Assembly (NCBI GenBank): GCA_945860945.1
Contig: CAMASG010000015.1
Coordinates: 1-42,561 of the forward strand
Length of the DNA stretch: 42,561 nt
Direction: 5' to 3'
Source: Akkermansia muciniphila
Lineage (GTDB): Bacteria; Verrucomicrobiota; Verrucomicrobiia; Limisphaerales; SIAT01
Both the position numbers and the translations under genes were made by a program. Of the stretch, positions 7,625 through 15,826 are shown one piece after another; position 1 is the stretch's first letter, and every line of letters begins with the position of its first letter. The notes under the pieces are model-generated. The model was not told the origin of the DNA. It was given only the letters and a program-made list of their open reading frames with translations, and searched no databases.

Positions 7625-9031
7625 ATGAATCCGTCGTTGTTGCCCGCGCCAGAGATCACCCCGATTCTCGATCCGCAGTTTCGTCCCGCCGTGCTGGCGA
7701 GCCGTGCTTTCGTCGCTGCGGCGCGTGGGACGGGTCGCGCCGTTCCGGTGCGCCTCGCAATCGAGCAGGCGGATGGCTCCGTGTTTCACTCCGTCACAGA
7801 GATTTTTCCAGAGAACCATCCGCACGCGTCGGAGAACTTTTCCCATCTCGAGCGGCTCGTGAAGTTCCTGCTCTGGTCGCGCGGCGGTTGGCGCGTGCAT
7901 TTCGCCGGGCCGCAGCCGCTCGCGGCGTCTCTTCAAAACCATTTTCACGCGACGCCGACAGGGCGGTTCGACAGCGAGATGATCGGCCGGAAAATCTTTG
8001 ACCGCGGCATCGAGGTCGCGCCGGTGGCGGATGGCGCGTTGCCGGCGGAACGGGCGCGCACGCAGCCGCTCGGTCGCAATCTCGACGGCTGCCGCATCGG
8101 CTTCGACCTCGGCGGGAGCGATCGCAAAGTGGCGGCGGTGCTGGATGGAGAAGTCGTTTTCAGCGAGGAGACGGTCTGGGATCCATATTTCCAAAGCGAT
8201 CCGCAGTATCATTTTGACGGCATCATGGATTCGCTGAAGAAGGCCGCGGCGCACTTGCCGCGCGTGGATGCGATCGGCGGCAGCGCGGCGGGTTGCTATG
8301 TGAACAATCGCGTGAAGGTGGCGTCGCTTTTTCGCGGCGTGCCGCCGGATGTTTTCGATCAGCGCGTGAAAGATTTGTTTCTCGAAATCCAGCGCGCGTG
8401 GGGCGGCGTCCCGCTGGAAGTGGTGAATGATGGCGAGGTGACGGCGCTCGCGGGTGCGATGAGCCTCGGGAAAAATGGGGTGCTCGGCATCGCGATGGGG
8501 ACGAGCCAAGCGGCGGGCTACGTGACGCGCGAGGGGAACATCACGTCGTGGCTGAACGAGTTGGCGTTTGCGCCGGTGGATCATCATCCCGCTGCGCCAG
8601 CGGACGAGTGGAGCGGCGATTACGGTTGCGGCGCGCAGTATTTCTCGCAGCAGGCGGTGGGACGGTTGCTCGCTCCGGCGGGCATCGAGGCGCCGGTGGA
8701 GATGCCGCTGCCGGAGAAGCTCAAGCTCGTGCAGCAGTTGATGGATGCCGGCGATGTGCGCGCGCAGCGGATTTACCAAACCATCGGCACGTATCTCGGC
8801 TACGCAATCGCGCACTACGCGGACTTCTACGATTTCGACCACGTGCTGGTGCTCGGCCGCGTGACCAGCGGTCTGGGCGGCGACGTGATTCTCGCCGAGG
8901 CGCGCGCGGTGTTGCGTGTGGCGTTTCCGGAGTTGGCGGGGCGCATTCAGTTTCATACGCCGGATGAGAAGGACAAGCGCCACGGACAAGCCGTCGCCGC
9001 TGCGAGCTTGCCGCGATTGGCGCAGAAGTGA
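7625..9031 (+). CDS. ROK-like sugar kinase (ASKHA fold) with a 150-residue N-terminal extension
   Basis: A cytosolic protein of 468 residues. Residues 1-155 form an extension I do not recognise (EITPILDPQFRPAVLA, IFPENHPHASENF, RKIFDRGIEVAPV). The kinase part begins at GCRIGFDLGGSDRKVAAV (phosphate-1 loop), followed by VDAIGGSAAGCYVNNR, EVVNDGEVTALAGAMSLG and GIAMGTSQAAGYV (phosphate-2), and ends HTPDEKDKRHGQAVAAASLP. It lacks the CxCGxxGC zinc site of classical ROK proteins (GDYGCGAQYFS stands there), so the substrate may not be a standard hexose. The start ATG gives the most compact protein; the frame is open upstream. coaD follows about 100 bases downstream. Confidence 0.8.
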   Translation: MNPSLLPAPEITPILDPQFRPAVLASRAFVAAARGTGRAVPVRLAIEQADGSVFHSVTEIFPENHPHASENFSHLERLVKFLLWSRGGWRVHFAGPQPLAASLQNHFHATPTGRFDSEMIGRKIFDRGIEVAPVADGALPAERARTQPLGRNLDGCRIGFDLGGSDRKVAAVLDGEVVFSEETVWDPYFQSDPQYHFDGIMDSLKKAAAHLPRVDAIGGSAAGCYVNNRVKVASLFRGVPPDVFDQRVKDLFLEIQRAWGGVPLEVVNDGEVTALAGAMSLGKNGVLGIAMGTSQAAGYVTREGNITSWLNELAFAPVDHHPAAPADEWSGDYGCGAQYFSQQAVGRLLAPAGIEAPVEMPLPEKLKLVQQLMDAGDVRAQRIYQTIGTYLGYAIAHYADFYDFDHVLVLGRVTSGLGGDVILAEARAVLRVAFPELAGRIQFHTPDEKDKRHGQAVAAASLPRLAQK

Positions 9032-9132
9032 GCCGTCGGCGTGTGCGATACGCGTCGCAGAAACCGCAGCAATCGCTGTTTCCGTTGGGGAAAGAGCTTG
9101 CGCGCAGGGCGGCGAATCGGGAACGTGAACTT

Positions 9133-9621
9133 GTGAGAACTGTCATCTACCCCGGCAGCTTCGACCCCTTCACCAACGGGCATCTGGACGTGGTGGAACG
9201 TGCGGCGAAGCTGTTCGACTGCGTTGTCGTGGCGGTGGCGAGCAACGACGCGAAGCGCCCGCTTTTCACGTTGGCTGAGCGGCGGCGGATGGCGGTGAGC
9301 GCGTTGAAGTCGCTGCCGAGTGTAGAGGTGGAGACCTTCGACGGGCTGCTGGTGGAATACGCACAACGTCGCGGCGCGTGCGCGGTGATTCGTGGGTTGC
9401 GCGCGGTGTCGGATTTCGAATTCGAGTTCCAGATGGCGCTGATGAACCGCAAACTTAACCAGCGGCTGGAGACGATTTTCATGATGCCCAAGGGTGCCTA
9501 CACTTTCCTCAGCTCGAAGCTGGTGAAGGAGGTCGCGCGACTCGGCGGCGATGTCAGCCCGTTCGTGCCGGCGCATGTGGAGAAGGCGCTCAAGGCAAAA
9601 CTCAAACCCCGTCGCCGTTGA
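9133..9621 (+). CDS. coaD: Phosphopantetheine adenylyltransferase
   Basis: It transfers AMP from ATP to 4'-phosphopantetheine, giving dephospho-CoA, the penultimate step of CoA synthesis. The product is 162 residues when started at the GTG at 9133 (MRTVIYPGSFDPFTNGHLDVV), matching the usual length of about 160. The nucleotidyltransferase T/HxGH-type motif is FTNGH. Also present are VIRGLRAVSDFEFEFQMALMNR and the C-terminal FLSSKLVKEVARLGGDVSPFVP. The open frame extends back to the stop of the kinase gene, but those 35 codons are not part of the family. It leads the coaD-DUF177-rpmF-plsX-fabH cluster, with only 16 bases to the next gene. Confidence 0.95.
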   Translation: MRTVIYPGSFDPFTNGHLDVVERAAKLFDCVVVAVASNDAKRPLFTLAERRRMAVSALKSLPSVEVETFDGLLVEYAQRRGACAVIRGLRAVSDFEFEFQMALMNRKLNQRLETIFMMPKGAYTFLSSKLVKEVARLGGDVSPFVPAHVEKALKAKLKPRRR

Positions 9622-9637
9622 AGGCGGCCACAAAATC

Positions 9638-10165
9638 ATGCCGTTGAAGGTCAGCCTACGCCAGTTGGAGAAGGGGGAGCAAACGCTCGCCGGCGAACTG
9701 CCGGTGGGGGATTTGGACCTGATGCTCGATGCGGAGGTGATGCGTTCGGCGAAGCCGCTGCGCTACCAGTTGGAGGCGCAGATTCTCAATGACGCAGTGC
9801 TGGTGCGCGGGAGCTTGCGGCTCGATTTGGAGTGTGATTGTGTCCGTTGCCTGAAACGTTTCATCAATCGGATCGAGTTGGGCGACTGGGCCTGTCTCAT
9901 ACCGTTGGTGAACGAGGAATCGGATGAGGAACTGGAGGAATTAGGGGAGAAGCCGGTGGTAATCGTGGACGATTCCGTGGACTTGACTCCATTTTTGCGT
10001 GAAGATATTCTCCTCACCCTTCTGCAGCATCCGCTGTGTGAACCGGAGTGTCGCGGGATGAAGTCCGCGCCAACTGCTGCGGGCAAGAAGCCGGCAGCCG
10101 AGCAGCCGGATGAGGCGTCGCCCGCGTGGGCGGCATTGGATAAACTGAAGATTAGAAAAGAGTGA
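9638..10165 (+). CDS. DUF177/YceD family protein
   Basis: A 175-residue cytosolic protein. YceD/DUF177 proteins are encoded next to rpmF almost everywhere, and in plants and bacteria have been tied to 23S rRNA accumulation. Visible here are GDLDLMLDAEVMRSAKPLRYQLEAQI, the Cys cluster ECDCVRCLKRF, and VDLTPFLREDILLTLLQHPLCEPEC near the end. The two Cys pairs (CVRC and CEPEC) probably bind zinc. The C-terminal tail ends SPAWAALDKLKIRK, a common ending of the family. rpmF begins 3 bases after its stop, so the two are very likely co-translated. Confidence 0.9.
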   Translation: MPLKVSLRQLEKGEQTLAGELPVGDLDLMLDAEVMRSAKPLRYQLEAQILNDAVLVRGSLRLDLECDCVRCLKRFINRIELGDWACLIPLVNEESDEELEELGEKPVVIVDDSVDLTPFLREDILLTLLQHPLCEPECRGMKSAPTAAGKKPAAEQPDEASPAWAALDKLKIRKE

Positions 10166-10168
10166 TTT

Positions 10169-10354
10169 ATGGGTGTACCGAAACGCAAACCGTCGCATAG
10201 CCGCCAGCGCATGCGCCGCGCTTACAACAGCGTGCTCAAGCTGCCGCAGCTCTCCGTGTGTTCCCAGTGCGCCGCACCGCATGTGCCGCACCGCGTCTGC
10301 CCGGCCTGTGGCTTCTACAAGGGCCGCCAGGTGTTGAACGTTCAGGTCGGCTGA
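10169..10354 (+). CDS. rpmF: 50S ribosomal protein L32
   Basis: A large-subunit ribosomal protein of 61 residues starting MGVPKRKPSHSRQRMRRA, the L32 signature. C31xxC34 and C44xxC47 form the zinc ribbon (the C+ variant, so the strain uses the zinc-binding form). It ends KGRQVLNVQVG. It is placed between DUF177 and plsX as in many bacteria. Confidence 0.98.
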   Translation: MGVPKRKPSHSRQRMRRAYNSVLKLPQLSVCSQCAAPHVPHRVCPACGFYKGRQVLNVQVG

Positions 10355-10368
10355 TTTTCTCCTTTCGC

Positions 10369-10397
10369 GGAGCGAGGGGTTTCGCCCCGCGCTTTTT
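10369..10397 (+). terminator. Terminator or attenuator between rpmF and plsX
   Basis: AGCGAGGGG (10371-10379) pairs with CCCCGCGCT (10385-10393) around a 5-base loop, with one A-G mismatch, and is followed by a TTTTT tract ending at 10397. It lies 7 bases before the plsX start, so it may attenuate read-through from the ribosomal gene into the fatty-acid genes rather than end the transcript fully. Confidence 0.55.
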
Positions 10398-10403
10398 CCA
10401 TCT

Positions 10404-11435
10404 ATGCGAATCGCAGTGGATGTGATGGGCGGCGACCACGGCTGCGGGGTCGTCATCCACGGCATCAAGCTCGCGCTTGAGGCGCATCCGGAAATCTCCG
10501 CGCTGCACGTCGTCGGCAACAAGCCGGAGATCGAGGCCGCGCTCGCCGAGCATCATTGCCGCGACAAACGCATTCACGTCGTCCACGCCTCCGAGGTGCT
10601 GATGATGGAGGACAAGCCGCTCGCCGGCCTTCGCAAGAAGAAGGATTGCTCCATCGCCCGCGCGGTGGAACTCCTGAAGGACGGCCACGCTGACGCGCTC
10701 GTTTCCCCCGGCAACACCGGCGGCGTTGTCACCGCCGCGACCATTCGCCTCCGCCCGATCAAAGGGGTCGAACGCCCCGCCATCGCCACCGTCATCCCCG
10801 CGCCGCAGAACGAATTTGTGCTGCTCGATGCCGGTGCGAACGTCGAGTGCAAGCCGATCCATCTCGCGCAGTTCGCCGTGATGGGCCACGTTTATGCGCG
10901 CGAAGCGCTCGGCATCGCGCGTCCGCGCATCGGCGTGCTCAACGTCGGCACGGAGGATAGCAAGGGCAACGATTTGGCCCGCGAAGCTTTCGGCCTCTGC
11001 AAACATCTCGATCTGAATTTCATCGGCAACGTCGAGGGGCACTGCCTTTTCGCCAACGGCGTGGACGTGGTGGTCTGTGATGGTTTTGTCGGCAACATCG
11101 TCCTCAAAACCTGCGAGAGCCTTGCGACGAATCTGTTCGGCTGGCTCAAGGTTGAGCTGATGAAGAATCCAAAACGCCTCGTTGGCGCGTATCTCGCGAA
11201 GAACGCTTTGCGCACCATCAAGCGGCGCCTCGACCCCGAGAATCAGGGCGGCGCACCGCTACTTGGGTTGAATAACGACGTGCTGATATGCCACGGTTCC
11301 GCGCGTGAGCGCGCCATCATGATCGCTATTCGTCAGGCCATAGTCGCCACCCATAGCCATGTCACCACGGCCATTCGTCGTGAGATCGCAGCCGCCAATA
11401 CCGCGTTGGCCGCGGCGAAATCGGAGGCCGCCTGA
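10404..11435 (+). CDS. plsX: Phosphate acyltransferase PlsX
   Basis: It converts acyl-ACP and phosphate to acyl-phosphate for phospholipid synthesis by PlsY/PlsC, at the inner face of the membrane. The product is 343 residues, starting MRIAVDVMGGDHGCGVVIHG. Family motifs include ALVSPGNTGGVVTAATIRLRPIKGV ERPAIA, NVGTEDSKGNDLAREAF and GNVEGHCLFANGVDVVVCDGFVGNIVLKT. Its TGA overlaps the fabH ATG by one base (TGATG), so the two are translationally coupled. Usual family length is 330-350 residues. Confidence 0.97.
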   Translation: MRIAVDVMGGDHGCGVVIHGIKLALEAHPEISALHVVGNKPEIEAALAEHHCRDKRIHVVHASEVLMMEDKPLAGLRKKKDCSIARAVELLKDGHADALVSPGNTGGVVTAATIRLRPIKGVERPAIATVIPAPQNEFVLLDAGANVECKPIHLAQFAVMGHVYAREALGIARPRIGVLNVGTEDSKGNDLAREAFGLCKHLDLNFIGNVEGHCLFANGVDVVVCDGFVGNIVLKTCESLATNLFGWLKVELMKNPKRLVGAYLAKNALRTIKRRLDPENQGGAPLLGLNNDVLICHGSARERAIMIAIRQAIVATHSHVTTAIRREIAAANTALAAAKSEAA

Positions 11436-12466
11436 TGAGCGCCGCCAAGAAAATCCAGCACCCGCGCGCGAAGCACGATTTCAAGGGCCGCACCTGCTCC
11501 ATCACCGGCATCGGCGCGTATGTACCGGAGCGCATCGTCACCAACGCCGACCTCGCGAAGATTGTCGAGACCACCGACGAATGGATCATGAGCCGTACCG
11601 GCATCAAGCAGCGGCGCATCGCGGCTGACGATGAGTTTACTTCCGACCTCGGTGCGGCAGCCGCGCGCCGCGCGATGGCGATGGCTGGCGTGAAGCCGGA
11701 GGAGATCGATCTCATCATCGTCGCCACCATCACGCCCGATATGCCGTTCCCCGCGACGGCCTGTCTCGTCCAGCAGAAGATTGGCGCGTACCGCGCCGCC
11801 GCATTCGATCTCGAGGCCGCTTGCTCGGGTTTCATCTACGGGATCGAGGTCGGCCAGCAGTTCATCAATTCGCACACATACAACACCGTGCTGGTGATCG
11901 GCGCGGAAAAGCTTTCCTCTATCGTCGACTGGAAAGATCGCAACACGTGTGTGCTCTTCGGCGACGGCGCGGGCGCGGCCATTCTGCAGAACCGCTCTGA
12001 CTCGCACGGTCTGCTCGCGACGTGCATGGGATCGGACGGTACGAAGGCCGATTTGCTCTCGATGCCCGGCGGCGGCAGTCGTTGTCCCGCGACAGCGAAA
12101 TCCGTCAGCGATCGCGCGCATTTTCTGCGGATGGACGGCAAAGATGTTTTCAAGAACGCGGTGAACGCGATGTGCGCTGCCGCACGCGAGGTGCTCCAGC
12201 GCTGCGAATTGGATATCAGCCAGATCAAGCTCGTCATCCCGCACCAGGCCAACCTGCGCATCATCGATGCCGTGGCCGATCGTCTCGGCGGCACGCCTGA
12301 GCAGATGTTCGTGAACCTCGACAAGTACGGCAACACCTCCGCCGCATCCGTCGCCATCGCGCTGGATGAAGCGGTCGCCACTGGCAAGATTCAGCGTGGC
12401 GACCTCGTGCTGATCGTCGCTTTCGGAGCGGGCCTCACGTGGGCTGCGGCCGTCATCGAGTGGTGA
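11435..12466 (+). CDS. fabH: Beta-ketoacyl-ACP synthase III
   Basis: It starts fatty-acid synthesis by condensing acetyl-CoA (or another acyl-CoA) with malonyl-ACP. The product is 343 residues, with a 16-20 residue Lys-rich N-terminal extension before the first family motif SITGIGAYVPERIVTNADLA. The catalytic triad is complete: C130 (LEAACSGFIYG), H270 (IPHQANLRI) and N300 (YGNTSAAS). It is coupled to plsX at the TGATG overlap. Confidence 0.97.
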   Translation: MSAAKKIQHPRAKHDFKGRTCSITGIGAYVPERIVTNADLAKIVETTDEWIMSRTGIKQRRIAADDEFTSDLGAAAARRAMAMAGVKPEEIDLIIVATITPDMPFPATACLVQQKIGAYRAAAFDLEAACSGFIYGIEVGQQFINSHTYNTVLVIGAEKLSSIVDWKDRNTCVLFGDGAGAAILQNRSDSHGLLATCMGSDGTKADLLSMPGGGSRCPATAKSVSDRAHFLRMDGKDVFKNAVNAMCAAAREVLQRCELDISQIKLVIPHQANLRIIDAVADRLGGTPEQMFVNLDKYGNTSAASVAIALDEAVATGKIQRGDLVLIVAFGAGLTWAAAVIEW

Positions 12467-12539
12467 TTGGCGCTGCGCTCGCCGGTTGGTTTTTCTTCCG
12501 AGCCACTCAAGGCTTTGCTTTTTCGGCCGACTCCCTATT

Positions 12540-14030
12540 ATGACGGTCATGAGTTCTCAAAACGTGGAGAACCAACCGGCCGAAGCTGAGGCGACCTACA
12601 CTGAAGGCCAGCCTGAGCAGGTCGAGGGGCAATACGCCGAGGTACCGGCGGAAGGGGAAGTTTACGCCGAAGGCCAGCCGGCCGAGGGCGATCCCGCGAC
12701 GTATGCCGAGGAGCAACCCGTCGAGGGCGAAGTCGCGTACGAAGATCCGAACGCCGACCCCAACGCTGTCTCTGCTGAACTTTCCGCTGAAGAGATTCTC
12801 GTCGAAGAAGTACCCGCTGAAGAGGCTGACGCGCCCGTTCCCGAAGAGCCGCCGCCGGAGGAAAAGAAAAAGCATTTCACCCTGAACTTCCCGGCGGGGC
12901 TGCTGGAGAAGACCACCACGAGTCCGGACATCACCATCGAGGACGAGGATCTCCGACTCTTCGACGAGATCATTCAAGATGCCGTCAACACCAACTGCGC
13001 TGACTTGCATCTGAAGGAAGGTGCGCCGATTCATTTCCGCATCAGCCGCGGGTTGCGCGACCGTAATTTTCCGATTCCGACGAGGCGCTGGATGGAAAAG
13101 GTCATCCGCTCGATGATTCCGCCCCACCAGATTGCCGATTTGGAAAAGGATCGTGAGGCGGACTTCTCGTTCCAAAATCCGAAGTACGGGCGCTTCCGCG
13201 TGAGCGCCTTCTCGGCCACCGGCAAGTGGGCGCTCGCGATGCGTTATATCAAGAGCAACATCCCCAACGCCCAGCAGCTCGGCATCTCGCCTTTGTGTCT
13301 CACGCTCGCCGAGGCTGAGCGCGGGCTGGTGCTGCTCGCGGGCATCACCGGCTCTGGCAAGTCCACGACGATGGGCGCGATGGTCCAGCACTTGAACGTC
13401 AGTTACCGGAAACACATCATCACCATTGAGGATCCCGTCGAGTTCATTTTCCCCGATGAACAATGTGTGATTGAACAGCGCGAGGTCGGCATCGACACGA
13501 TGTCTTTCCAGCGCGCCCTGAAGAGCGCGTTGCGCGAGGATCCGGACGTGGTGCTGGTCGGTGAGATGCGCGACCAGATTTCCATTCAGGCCGCCGTTCG
13601 CGCCGCCGACACCGGCACGATGGTGCTCTCCACCGTTCACACCACTGCGGCCTCCACTGTGCCCGGCCGTTTGCTCGACTTCTATCCGATGGAGGAACGC
13701 GAGTCGGTGCGCAAATCCATCGCCGACGTGCTTCGCGGTGCCATCGCGCAGCGCATGTGCCCGAAGATCGGCGGCGGGATGGTGCCTGCGCAGGAGATCA
13801 TGATCGGCACGCCGCTCGTGCGGCAGAAGATTTTCGACGGCGAGCTGAACAAGCTCCACGCCTGCATCGAGGTGAGCAAAGACGACGGCATGGTCACTTT
13901 CAACCAGTGCATGTATGACCTGGTGGAGAAGGGGGTCATCACCAAGGAAGTCGCCTTCGAGAAGTGCTCCAACAAGCAGCAGCTCGCCATGTGGTTCCAA
14001 GGCATCAAGCTCAGTTCTGGTATCATTTAA
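12540..14030 (+). CDS. PilT/PilU-like type IV pilus retraction ATPase with acidic N-terminal extension
   Basis: A cytosolic hexameric motor ATPase of 496 residues when started at 12540; MSSQ at 12549 is an alternative start. Residues 1-110 are Glu/Pro/Ala-rich low complexity, with degenerate EGQPxE and VEGE units. The PilT N-terminal domain begins at DEDLRLFDEIIQDAVNTNCADLHLK. Walker A is GITGSGKST (268-276). The Asp box is IITIEDPVEFIF, Walker B LREDPDVVLVGEMRD, the His box TVHTTAASTVPGRLLDFYP. The C-terminal region GMVTFNQCMYDLVEKGVITKEVAF is as in PilT. Ordinary PilT is 340-380 residues. No other pilus-assembly gene adjoins it, although a pseudopilin is encoded at 19026. Confidence 0.9.
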   Translation: MTVMSSQNVENQPAEAEATYTEGQPEQVEGQYAEVPAEGEVYAEGQPAEGDPATYAEEQPVEGEVAYEDPNADPNAVSAELSAEEILVEEVPAEEADAPVPEEPPPEEKKKHFTLNFPAGLLEKTTTSPDITIEDEDLRLFDEIIQDAVNTNCADLHLKEGAPIHFRISRGLRDRNFPIPTRRWMEKVIRSMIPPHQIADLEKDREADFSFQNPKYGRFRVSAFSATGKWALAMRYIKSNIPNAQQLGISPLCLTLAEAERGLVLLAGITGSGKSTTMGAMVQHLNVSYRKHIITIEDPVEFIFPDEQCVIEQREVGIDTMSFQRALKSALREDPDVVLVGEMRDQISIQAAVRAADTGTMVLSTVHTTAASTVPGRLLDFYPMEERESVRKSIADVLRGAIAQRMCPKIGGGMVPAQEIMIGTPLVRQKIFDGELNKLHACIEVSKDDGMVTFNQCMYDLVEKGVITKEVAFEKCSNKQQLAMWFQGIKLSSGII

Positions 14031-14187
14031 TGCGCCGGTGCGCGCCGAAAAGCGGCCGCTCTCTTCGCCGATAATTTCTCGTTCTCCTTTTTCGTGGCGC
14101 AACTTTTTACTTGCACTCGACGTCGGTATGGCTTAACGAAGCAAAGTCAAGGAGGCCCGTTATCTCACTCAAGCGAGGAGATTTTTT

Positions 14188-14484
14188 ATGTCAACCTGTT
14201 TGGAAATTCAGAGTGTCGAGCGCGAGAACCCGACTGCAGGAGATTTGCTCACTGCCCTCGAGTCGTTGCACGAGCGAGGCAGCACCGCATTGTACGCGAG
14301 CCTCAAGGATGCAGAAGGCTGGCGGGTCGAGGCGTATGAGAACGGCACGGTGGTCTTCCACAACGGTGATCTCAAGCGGCAGGTTCTCATCAAGAACGCC
14401 AAGACTGAAGTGGTGATGAATCTCTGGCGGCTTTTGCAAGAAGGCAACCTTGACGAGATCAAGCGCCGGATGAAGATCCGCTAA
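14188..14484 (+). CDS. Hypothetical 98-residue protein
   Basis: A soluble small protein with no signal peptide or membrane helix, and I do not recognise its family. It begins MSTCLEIQSVERENPTAGDLL; the middle reads LYASLKDAEGWRVEAYENGTVVFHNGDLKRQVLIKN and the end is basic (IKRRMKIR). A predicted alpha, beta, alpha pattern is plausible. Unlike most genes here it has a clear Shine-Dalgarno sequence, GAGGAG at 14175-14180, seven bases before the ATG, which fixes the start. A TTGCAC box (14111-14116) 16-17 bases from TTAACGA could be a weak promoter. It follows the PilT-like gene by 157 bases and is convergent with waaA. Confidence 0.75.
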   Translation: MSTCLEIQSVERENPTAGDLLTALESLHERGSTALYASLKDAEGWRVEAYENGTVVFHNGDLKRQVLIKNAKTEVVMNLWRLLQEGNLDEIKRRMKIR

Positions 14485-14491
14485 GCTCCGC

Positions 14492-15796
14492 TCACCCCGC
14501 GCCAAGCTGCGACCGCAGCATCTCGACCGTTCGTCCCGACGCTCCCTGATTTCGGCGGACAACTTCGAGCGCTCGTTGTCCCAGTTCGTTCCGCCGGATT
14601 TCGTTCCCGAGCAATTCTGCGAGAACCTTCTCGAGTTCCGCGGCGTCGCGCACTTGAACTGCGCCACCTGACTTCACGAAATCTTCCGCGATGGCGCGGA
14701 AATTCTCCATGTGCGGGCCGAAAATCATCGCGCGACCAAGAGCCCCCGGCTCGATCGGATTCTGTCCGCCATGTGCGGTGAGGCTTTTGCCGACGAACAC
14801 CAGCGCGGCACTTTCGTAAAAGGAGCGCAGTTCGCCCGTGCTATCCACCAACAGACCATCGAGTGCGCCAGTCGCGAAAGTCGTCTCGGGCGTGAGTGTG
14901 CTGCGGCGCGCGTAGTGCAAGCCGGCTGCGCGCAACTCTTCCGCCACTGCGTTCGCTCGCTCGAAGTGGCGCGGCACTAACACAGGAAAGAGGTTGGAGA
15001 AACGCTGGCGCAACCGCTGGCATTGCTCGGCGAGCAATAGCTCCTCGCCATCGTGCGTGCTGCCGGCCACGAGCACGCGCGCTTGCGGTTCCACGCCGAT
15101 TTGTTTCAACAACGCCGTTGCGTCGAGTTTGTTTGCGACGGCGCCGAGTGCGGCGTCGAACTTCAGATTGCCGGTTACGTGGATGGCTTCCGCACGGGCG
15201 CCGAGTTCGCGCAGGCGCGTGGCGTCCGTTTCGTTCTGCGTGCCGATGCCGCGGAACGCGTTGAACAATGGACGGAAGAGGAAGCCGAAGCGTCGGTAGC
15301 CGCGGAATGATTTTTCCGAGACGCGCGCGTTGACGAGGAAGAGCGGCACTCCGAGACCGTGCGCGTGCCAGAGGAGATTCGGCCAAATCTCCGCCTCGAC
15401 CAACACGAGGCCCGCCGGCCGGATGGTGTTCATCGCGCGGCGCACGGTGAAGAAGCAGTCCACTGGATAGTAGAATTTGATGACTTCGGGCGGCAGTTTT
15501 TTCTGAAGCTCGCCCATGCCGGTCGAGGTCGTGGTGGTCGCGACGAAACGCCAGCCGGGCAGGAGCGGCGCGAGTTCGTGGACGAGCCGCGCGCAGAGAT
15601 TCACTTCGCCGACGCTCACGGCGTGGAGCCAGAGCACGCGTGCGCCGGACAATTGGGCTTTCAGATCGGCGTCATAAAAACCGAAACGCTGGCCGAAGCC
15701 GCGCTGCCAATTTCCGCGCCGCCACATCTTGAGGAAGTAGAATGGCGCGCTCAGCACGAAGAAGAGCGGGAACAGGATGTTGTAGAACAGGCGCAT
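14492..15796 (-). CDS. waaA: 3-deoxy-D-manno-octulosonic acid (Kdo) transferase
   Basis: It adds Kdo to lipid A precursor at the cytoplasmic face of the inner membrane, so the organism builds LPS. The product is 434 residues (GT30 family). An N-terminal membrane anchor (NILFPLFFVLSAPFYFL) is followed by WLHAVSVGEVNLCARLV with the catalytic Glu at residue 64. Then come LVLVEAEIWPNLLW and LVNARVSEKSFRGYRRF, VLVAGSTHDGEE, LVPRHFERANAVAEEL, and the C-terminal GGQNPIEPGALGRAMIFGPHMENF. An ATG 21 bases upstream is in frame, but MRLFYNILFP fits better. It lies 30 bases downstream of the transporter gene. Confidence 0.95.
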   Translation of the reverse strand: MRLFYNILFPLFFVLSAPFYFLKMWRRGNWQRGFGQRFGFYDADLKAQLSGARVLWLHAVSVGEVNLCARLVHELAPLLPGWRFVATTTTSTGMGELQKKLPPEVIKFYYPVDCFFTVRRAMNTIRPAGLVLVEAEIWPNLLWHAHGLGVPLFLVNARVSEKSFRGYRRFGFLFRPLFNAFRGIGTQNETDATRLRELGARAEAIHVTGNLKFDAALGAVANKLDATALLKQIGVEPQARVLVAGSTHDGEELLLAEQCQRLRQRFSNLFPVLVPRHFERANAVAEELRAAGLHYARRSTLTPETTFATGALDGLLVDSTGELRSFYESAALVFVGKSLTAHGGQNPIEPGALGRAMIFGPHMENFRAIAEDFVKSGGAVQVRDAAELEKVLAELLGNEIRRNELGQRALEVVRRNQGASGRTVEMLRSQLGAG

Positions 15797-15826
15797 TGAC
15801 CGTCCGCTATCTGCCACAAACCGCGC

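Noticed and set aside
12507-14102. 531-codon minus-strand frame opposite the PilT-like gene
   Set aside because: A shadow frame: rich in Arg, His and Gly, no recognisable motif, and the plus-strand ATPase is complete.
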